Positions 59,126-64,000 of a DNA stretch of 64,000 nt are shown here, one piece after another (position 1 is the first letter of the stretch; every line of letters starts with the position of its first letter). The stretch spans positions 476,296 through 540,295 of the forward strand of contig NZ_VEGI01000002.1 of assembly GCF_007679325.1 (NCBI RefSeq), given 5' to 3'. The notes under the pieces were generated by a model that made no database searches, was not told the origin of the DNA, and saw nothing but the letters and a program-made list of their open reading frames with translations. The position numbers were made by a program, and so were the translations under genes. This DNA comes from Arthrobacter sp. U41. Its GTDB lineage: Bacteria; Actinomycetota; Actinomycetes; Actinomycetales; Micrococcaceae.

Positions 59126-60940
59126 ATGGAATCGCCGATCTACAGCTACCTGCGCCGGGTCCACGCCGAAATCGCCCAGCTCAAGGACGGTTCGCCGTAC
59201 AACACCATTCCGGCCATGGCCAATGTGGACCCGAACAACTTCGGCATCGCCCTGGCCACCGTGGACGGCAAGGTGTACGAGATCGGGGACACCCGCGAGG
59301 AATTCACCATCCAGTCCATCTCCAAGCCCTTCACCTACGGGCTGGCCCTTGAGGACCTCGGCAGCGAGGCCGTGGACGCCAAAGTGGACGTGGAACCGTC
59401 GGGGGATTCCTTCAACGAGATCTCCCTGGCCGAAGGAACCGGCCGGCCCGCCAATGCGATGATCAACGCCGGCGCCCTCACGGCCACCTCATTGATCTCG
59501 GGGTCCGGCGGACAGTCCGGTTTCAAACGGATCCTCAGTACATACTCCGCCTTCGCCGGCCGGCAGCTCTCGGTCAGCGAGAAGGTCTTCGAATCCGAGC
59601 TCAAACACGGTCACCGCAACACGGCGCTCGCGTACCTGCTGCGCTCGTTCAACATCATTGAGGATGACCCGACGCCGGTCCTGGAGGATTATTTCCGCCA
59701 GTGCTCCGTCCTGGTGAACTGCTTCGACCTTTCGATCATGGCCGCGACCCTCGCCAACGGCGGCCGGAATCCGCTCAGCGGCAAACAGGTACTGGGGATC
59801 GGCCCGGTGGAACGGGTCCTGTCGGTCATGATGACCTCCGGCATGTACGACGACGCCGGGGCTTGGATCAGCAGCGTGGGCATGCCGGGAAAGAGCGGGG
59901 TGGCCGGCGGGATCATCGCCGTGCTGCCCGGCCAGGTGGGCCTCGCGGTCTATTCGCCGCCGCTGGATGAGCACGGCAGCAGCGTCCGCGGCCTCGCTAC
60001 CGCCCAGCGCCTCTCCCAGGACATGGAACTGCACTTCGTCCGCGCTGCCCGGACCGGCCGGTCCGCAATCCTTGCCGCGTATGACGTCACCGAGACGCCA
60101 TCGGGCATCCGCCGCAATGACGAGGCCGCCGACGTGCTCCGCTCGAATGGCCACCGCGCCCGAGTGATCGAGCTCAACGGAGACCTTCTTTTCGCCGGAA
60201 CGGAGTCCATGGTCCGGGAACTCAGCAGCCTTGAAGACGACGTCGAGCTGGTGGTCCTGGACCTGCGCCGCACCGACCAGGTCAGCGAGGTGGCCCTGCG
60301 CATGCTGGAAGCGTCACGGGAGGGGCTCGCCGGCGCCGGCCGGGAGCTCGTGCTGATCGAGGCGGACGGGTCCGTGTCGGATGCCCTCGGGAAATCCGAG
60401 CAGCCGGTAGCGTCCTTCGCGAGCCGGAACGCCGCCGTCGAATACTGCGAGAACCGCCTGCTGGAACGCTACGGCAACCGGCTGCTGCTGCCGGACCACG
60501 TGCCGGTCACGGCGTCGCCGGCCCTGGCGCCGCTGGATGAAGCGGACGCCGCGGCACTGGAAGCCCTGATGACCCCAAAATCGTTCGACGACGGCGACGT
60601 CATCCGCCGTGTCGGGCTGCGGTTCGGCGGGGTGTACTTCATCACCTCCGGTCAGGTCAGCAGCACCTCCCCGGGACCCAGCGCAGAACGCGTCCAGCTC
60701 AATACCCTGAGCGCCGGCATGACGTTCGGCGAGCTGGCGCTGGGAAGCGGCAGCCGGCAGGAGACCACGGTCCGGGCCATGGGACCGGTGGAACTTATGG
60801 TGCTCAGCACGGAGGCCATCTCCGAGCTGGAAAGCGCCAACCCGCGCCTGGCCATCGCCCTATGGAAGGCCCTGACCCGGGACGCCTACACCAGGGTGGA
60901 GCAGTACCTGCGCGAATCGGCGGTCCGGATCCGCGAGTAG
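59126..60940 (+). CDS. glsA: Glutaminase fused to STAS and cyclic-nucleotide-binding-like domains
   Basis: A 604-residue multi-domain protein. Residues 1-310 are a serine-dependent glutaminase (GlsA family; hydrolyses glutamine to glutamate and ammonia): catalytic Ser64-x-x-Lys67 in QSISKPF, AMINAGALT and MPGKSGVAGG are present. Residues about 335-440 resemble a STAS domain (ARVIELNGDLLFAGTESMV, ELVVLDLRRTDQ) and residues about 470-595 a cyclic-nucleotide-binding-like fold (DDGDVIRRVGLRFGGVYFIT, GMTFGELALGS). The fusion suggests regulation by a ligand or partner. ATG 59126 has TAGTGT seven bases upstream. Confidence 0.88.
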   Translation: MESPIYSYLRRVHAEIAQLKDGSPYNTIPAMANVDPNNFGIALATVDGKVYEIGDTREEFTIQSISKPFTYGLALEDLGSEAVDAKVDVEPSGDSFNEISLAEGTGRPANAMINAGALTATSLISGSGGQSGFKRILSTYSAFAGRQLSVSEKVFESELKHGHRNTALAYLLRSFNIIEDDPTPVLEDYFRQCSVLVNCFDLSIMAATLANGGRNPLSGKQVLGIGPVERVLSVMMTSGMYDDAGAWISSVGMPGKSGVAGGIIAVLPGQVGLAVYSPPLDEHGSSVRGLATAQRLSQDMELHFVRAARTGRSAILAAYDVTETPSGIRRNDEAADVLRSNGHRARVIELNGDLLFAGTESMVRELSSLEDDVELVVLDLRRTDQVSEVALRMLEASREGLAGAGRELVLIEADGSVSDALGKSEQPVASFASRNAAVEYCENRLLERYGNRLLLPDHVPVTASPALAPLDEADAAALEALMTPKSFDDGDVIRRVGLRFGGVYFITSGQVSSTSPGPSAERVQLNTLSAGMTFGELALGSGSRQETTVRAMGPVELMVLSTEAISELESANPRLAIALWKALTRDAYTRVEQYLRESAVRIRE

Positions 60941-61004
60941 CGGCCGCCGGCCACGTTTGCGCCCCACTTTGTTTGCTTGGGGCAACGGCTGGCAGACTGG
61001 AGCC

Positions 61005-61766
61005 ATGGATTTCACGTCCCGCTATGTAGCCCTTGGCGATTCCTTTACGGAAGGCGTCGGCGACGACGACCCCAGCCGCCCCAACGGCGTCCGGGGCTGG
61101 GCGGACCGGGTGGCCGAGCAGCTCGGCGCCGCCGATCCGGGCTTCGGGTATGCGAACCTCGCCATCCGCGGCCGGAAGATCCGCCAGATCATGGCCGAAC
61201 AGGTCGATGCCGCCGTCGCCCTCAAACCCACCCTGGTGAGCATTTACGCCGGAGCCAACGACATCCTCCGGCCCAAGGTGGATATCGACGACCTGCTGGT
61301 GGACTACGACGCCGGCATCCGCAAGCTCAAAGCCACCGGCGCGACCATTGTGATGTTCACCGGCTTTGATTCCCGTGGCTCGAAGATCTTCGGCACGACG
61401 CGCGGCCGGACCGCCATCTACAACGAACTGGTCCGGGGCATCGCCGGGGATCACGGCGCCCTCTTGGTGGATTACTGGCGCTTCAGCGAGTACTACGACT
61501 GGGGAATGTGGGCCACCGACCGGATGCACATGTCCGCCGCCGGCCACGCGAACATGGCCAAGCGCGTCCTCACCGTCCTGGAACACGACCACTCGATCGA
61601 CGTTCCGCCCATGACCCCGGTTCCGGAACTCAGCCGGGCCGAAGCCCTGCGCGCCAACGCCCGCTGGGTCCGCGAATTCGCCGGACCGTGGGTGGTCCGC
61701 CGGGTCACGGGCAAGTCCTCAGGCGACGGACTGACACCGCGCTACCCCCGGCTCACGCACCTCTAG
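61005..61766 (+). CDS. SGNH/GDSL-family hydrolase (second paralog)
   Basis: A 253-residue SGNH hydrolase, paralog of the protein at 57340-58170. The blocks are ALGDSFTEGVGDDD, GYANLAIRGRKIRQIMAEQV, YAGANDILRP and DRMHMSAAGH; the Asn/Asp/His and Ser residues are kept. The family's N-terminal half is nearly identical in pattern, with less similarity at the C-terminus. CAGACT six bases before ATG 61005 and TTGTTT 18 bases further upstream suggest a leaderless promoter. Its TAG overlaps the stop of the apbE fragment on the other strand. Confidence 0.92.
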   Translation: MDFTSRYVALGDSFTEGVGDDDPSRPNGVRGWADRVAEQLGAADPGFGYANLAIRGRKIRQIMAEQVDAAVALKPTLVSIYAGANDILRPKVDIDDLLVDYDAGIRKLKATGATIVMFTGFDSRGSKIFGTTRGRTAIYNELVRGIAGDHGALLVDYWRFSEYYDWGMWATDRMHMSAAGHANMAKRVLTVLEHDHSIDVPPMTPVPELSRAEALRANARWVREFAGPWVVRRVTGKSSGDGLTPRYPRLTHL

Positions 61767-61927
61767 GCCCGGAACCCCGGTGTCGCGAGCAGCTCCCCGC
61801 TGCCGAGGACGGCAAGCACCTCGACGTCCCAGCCGTCCGTAGCCCAATTCAGCATCGGCCCTCCGCCGGCCACGATGGCCGTTGCCAGAACGTCCGCGGT
61901 GACAATGTCCGCGGCCGCCTCCGACGC
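61763..61927 (-). pseudogene. C-terminal remnant of apbE (FAD:protein FMN transferase)
   Basis: About 54 codons preserve an ApbE-like C-terminus: ASEAAADIVTADVLATAI, GWDVEVLAVLGSGELLATPGF. The N-terminal catalytic part (about 250 residues) is absent; the frame is open only to 61966. The fragment lacks its own start and ribosome binding site and converges on the SGNH gene with overlapping stops. I read it as a truncated relic; a small novel protein is unlikely but not excluded. Confidence 0.6.
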
Positions 61928-62529
61928 TTGGCGGAATTCGGAGTGCCGGAACTCCGTCCGGCCCACTCCGGCCCGTCACATGTCGTTCCCGGAACCGCTC
62001 CACGGGAGCCCGGATTATCGTGGCTGGCACGGCATGCCGGAGTAAGGAGTCCATAGGTCTACGGTCCGCCCACGGCCTATCAATTGGCTGTCAATGCGCT
62101 GGGGTACCGATGTGACTTCCGGCCCCACGGGGGCGGCGCCCCTTATACACCGCCGGATACCGGATTGGCCTTTAATTCGTCAAACTCGTAGACTTGGTAG
62201 GCGCTAGGTGGCGCGGAGCGTGTGCAATTGCTCCGGTTGGCGGGATCTGTCTGCAAATTGGCAGTTCTGGTGGCCGGTAGTTAGGGGCTCAAGTTGCGTG
62301 CACTCCTGTATTCGCCCAGCATCCCGGCACTTCGCAGTGGTTTTCCGAATGGTTCCGCCGCCCGGTCGCCGTGGCCCGCAATCTTCGCCGCAGTTTTGAA
62401 TGCAGCCGGTTTACGCCGTCTGCCTGATCACCGCGGAACTACGTGTGGGCGCTGGATGCGGACGCCGCCTGTCGCACGGTTACGCGGGAACTCCGCAACC
62501 GTTTCATTTATTTTTTGAGGAGAGTCGTC
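61928..62529. other. Intergenic region with the probable rpmB operon promoter
   Basis: No protein gene is supported. TTGGCC (62165-62170), an 18-base spacer and TAGACT (62189-62194) form a good promoter, giving a leader of about 330 bases before rpmB. The leader is lower in GC than the genome average here and ends in a T/A-rich tract before the ribosome binding site GAGGAGAG. I could not define a stable conserved structure or a Zur box in it. Confidence 0.5.
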
Positions 62530-62766
62530 ATGGCAGCACACTGCCAGGTGACCGGAGCCGAGCCGGGCTTTGGACACAGCATTTCGCACTCGCACCGACG
62601 CAACAAGCGTCGGTTCGACCCGAACATCCAGAAGAAGCGCTACTGGGTTCCGTCCCTGCGCCGTAATGTCACCCTGCAGGTCTCTGCACGTGGCATCAAG
62701 ACCATCGACGTGCGTGGCATCGACGTAGTCGTAGCCGCCATCCTGGCACGAGGAGTGAAGCTCTAG
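62530..62766 (+). CDS. rpmB: 50S ribosomal protein L28
   Basis: A 78-residue ribosomal protein. The N-terminal [20 protein letters not shown] and [20 protein letters not shown] are the L28 signature. The second CxxC-type zinc cluster seen in some L28 forms is absent. It is the first of three ribosomal genes; its TAG overlaps the GTG of rpmG by one base. GAGGAG lies before the ATG. Confidence 0.97.
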   Translation: MAAHCQVTGAEPGFGHSISHSHRRNKRRFDPNIQKKRYWVPSLRRNVTLQVSARGIKTIDVRGIDVVVAAILARGVKL

Positions 62767-62933
62767 TGGCTAAGGACAAGGACGTACGTCCGATCATCAA
62801 GCTCAAGTCGACCGCGGGCACGGGTTACACCTACGTGACGCGCAAGAACCGTCGTAACGACCCGGACCGTTTGGTTCTGAAGAAGTACGACCCCCGCATC
62901 CGCAAGCACGTCGAATTCCGAGAGGAGCGCTAA
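62766..62933 (+). CDS. rpmG: 50S ribosomal protein L33 (cysteine-free form)
   Basis: A 55-residue L33: [20 protein letters not shown] and [20 protein letters not shown]. The CxxC pairs of the zinc-ribbon form are missing, so this is the C-minus, zinc-independent variant. Start GTG 62766 overlaps the rpmB stop. rpsN begins five bases after the TAA. Confidence 0.96.
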   Translation: MAKDKDVRPIIKLKSTAGTGYTYVTRKNRRNDPDRLVLKKYDPRIRKHVEFREER

Positions 62934-62937
62934 ACAC

Positions 62938-63243
62938 ATGGCTAAGAAGTCAATGATCGCTAAGAACGAACAGCGTAAAGTCATCGTCGAGCGTTACGCT
63001 GCAAAGCGCCTCGAACTGAAGAAGGCTCTGGTTGACCCCAACTCGACCGACGAAGTTCGCGAAGCCGCTCGCCTCGGCCTGCAGAAGCTGCCCCGCAACG
63101 CCTCACCGGTACGTCTGCGTAACCGCGACATCATCGATGGCCGCCCGCGCGGTACCTTCCAGAAGTTCGGCATCTCCCGTGTTCGCTTCCGCGACATGGC
63201 TCACCGCGGTGAGCTCCCGGGCATCACGAAGTCTTCCTGGTAA
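62938..63243 (+). CDS. rpsN: 30S ribosomal protein S14 (long, zinc-independent form)
   Basis: A 101-residue S14. The length and lack of the CxxC...CxxC ribbon (typical of the 61-residue zinc form) identify the C-minus form. [19 protein letters not shown] and [19 protein letters not shown] are the conserved C-terminal S14 signature. It follows rpmG by four bases. A perfect terminator hairpin lies 27 bases after the stop. Confidence 0.97.
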   Translation: MAKKSMIAKNEQRKVIVERYAAKRLELKKALVDPNSTDEVREAARLGLQKLPRNASPVRLRNRDIIDGRPRGTFQKFGISRVRFRDMAHRGELPGITKSSW

Positions 63244-63270
63244 TTCAGTACGCCTGAAGCCAGTGGCTTG

Positions 63271-63308
63271 AAGAAGGGCCGGCACCTAATTTGGTGCCGG
63301 CCCTTCTT
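63271..63308 (+). terminator. Perfect 16-bp hairpin after rpsN
   Basis: AAGAAGGGCCGGCACC pairs completely with its inverse over a TAATTT loop, then TTGTGTTT. It ends the ribosomal-protein operon. Confidence 0.85.
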
Positions 63309-63453
63309 GTGTTTAAGGCCCGACGTCGGCTGGCGACTGTGTCGCGGGCGGCAGCTGTTCGCGGGCAGGGGTTGGTGACGGACGGCACAAAGTCTGGTTT
63401 CGGCGGTTTGGCCCGGGGAGGGTCCCGTGGGGGTGTGGTTTCCGCGTGGGTGC

Positions 63454-63478
63454 GGGGTTTTTGGGGTGTGGGTGGGGG
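63454..63478 (+). other. Potential G-quadruplex upstream of the rRNA promoter
   Basis: Four G-runs (GGGG, GGGG, GGG, GGGGG) are separated by loops TTTTT, TGT and T on the plus strand. This fits the G3+N1-7 pattern. It lies about 180 bases upstream of the rRNA -35 box. Confidence 0.5.
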
Positions 63479-63658
63479 TGTGGTGGGTGGATTTGTGTGG
63501 GGTGCCGGTGGCGTGTATTGTTGTTCGAGTCGCCGCCGCTGATGCGGAAAGATAGCGACCGACCCCCTTCTGAATGGCCTGAAATATGGTGCGCTGTTGA
63601 GCGTGCCGAGTAGGGTGGGGATCCTCTTGTGGGGCTTGGGTATGACGGAAACGTTGAT

Positions 63659-63687
63659 TTGCCAAGTGTCACGGGTTCGGGTAAGTT
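63659..63687 (+). promoter_or_regulatory. Ribosomal RNA promoter
   Basis: TTGCCA (63659-63664), a 17-base spacer and TAAGTT (63682-63687). Initiation near 63694 would give a leader of about 230 bases before 16S rRNA. Additional upstream promoters may exist but were not identified. Confidence 0.6.
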
Positions 63688-63924
63688 TGAAAAGTTGCTC
63701 CGGAGCGATCCGCGGCCCGTATGGGTTGTGGTGGTGCCGGGTGTGTCTGTTGTTTGAGAACTCAATAGTGTGCCAAGTTTGTTGATACCAATTTATTGTA
63801 TTGAATTGGTTGAATTTGCCGGGCCCGCCACCCCGTGGTGTGGTCTGGTGTTTTTAGCTGGTTTCAAATTTTGTGCACCGTGTGTGTCCCGTTTTCCCGG
63901 GAGCGCATGGTGTGTCTGTTTTTC

Positions 63925-64000
<76 letters not shown>

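Larger units (their letters stand above)
63309..63924. other. Ribosomal RNA operon upstream and leader region
   Basis: No gene is seen. It starts with a GT-rich, G-run-containing stretch (63410-63510), then the rRNA promoter (63659-63687) and the transcribed leader, which includes a TTTGAGAACTCAATAGTGTG segment (about 63749-63768) recurring in actinobacterial rRNA leaders and a CCAATT/AATTGG hairpin (63788-63809). The latter is a plausible processing stem. Confidence 0.7.

Noticed and set aside
62208..62399. Small frame (63 codons) after the rpmB promoter.
   Set aside because: It has no ribosome binding site and an unusual Trp/Cys-rich composition; it is better explained as leader RNA.
62200..62529. 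Zur box upstream of rpmB.
   Set aside because: The T/A-rich tract near 62505-62518 only partly resembles the palindrome; no two-fold match was found.
63523..63531. GTTCGAGTC, resembling a tRNA T-arm.
   Set aside because: No acceptor, D-arm or anticodon stem can be folded around it.

Overview
This window reads as chromosomal DNA of a high-GC Gram-positive bacterium of the Micrococcaceae, most like Arthrobacter or Pseudarthrobacter. The evidence is the start of a 16S rRNA gene at the right edge, uniformly GC-rich codon use, many GTG starts, actinobacterial families (DUF222-HNH, class F sortase, DUF4389, DUF4397, siderophore-interacting protein), a DtxR/IdeR-type iron box and many apparent leaderless promoters. 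I see no prophage, complete insertion sequence, CRISPR array or tRNA.

Left part (1-22,000): a TetR regulator followed by a perfect 16-bp palindrome resembling a DasR site; malic enzyme; two small genes of unknown role; a LysE-type exporter divergent from an Lrp regulator; a second Lrp regulator; glutamyl-Q-tRNA(Asp) synthetase; a stand-alone RSH-type HD hydrolase; a medium-chain reductase; a GNAT-AAA+ fusion; an L-asparagine/aspartate operon (FadR-type regulator, asparaginase, aspartase, permease) read from a promoter with a built-in palindrome; a DUF305 lipoprotein beside a His/Cys-rich exported protein; L-lactate dehydrogenase with a short-chain dehydrogenase; and a YtrA-type regulator with a two-gene ABC transporter.

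Middle (22,000-44,700): a GH3 glycosidase, DUF222-HNH and GIY-YIG-like proteins, a YtcJ-type amidohydrolase whose promoter abuts three 22-bp repeats, an overlapping operon of a STAS-like protein, a zinc alcohol dehydrogenase and a flavodoxin, a DUF4389 membrane protein, and a surface module (DUF4397 protein, class F sortase, ECF sigma factor, anti-sigma factor). These are followed by oxidoreductases (degenerate SDR, molybdenum sulfite-oxidase family, NmrA-like, aldo/keto reductase), YchJ, membrane proteins and a large acyl-CoA dehydrogenase.

Right part (44,700-64,000): the strongest system is a tightly coupled three-gene condensin operon, JetA-JetB-JetC (Wadjet type I / MksFEB-like), with no JetD nuclease gene in the window. 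Next comes an IdeR-box iron-siderophore uptake operon (Tat-type lipoprotein, two permeases, ATPase, siderophore-interacting reductase). Two SGNH-hydrolase paralogs flank a divergent YciI/MarR pair and a glutaminase fused to STAS and cyclic-nucleotide-binding-like domains. After an apbE remnant, the cysteine-free L33 and long S14 ribosomal protein genes (rpmB-rpmG-rpsN) lead to an rRNA promoter/leader and the 5' end of 16S rRNA.

Functions are inferred from recognisable motifs and family memory only; no database search was run.
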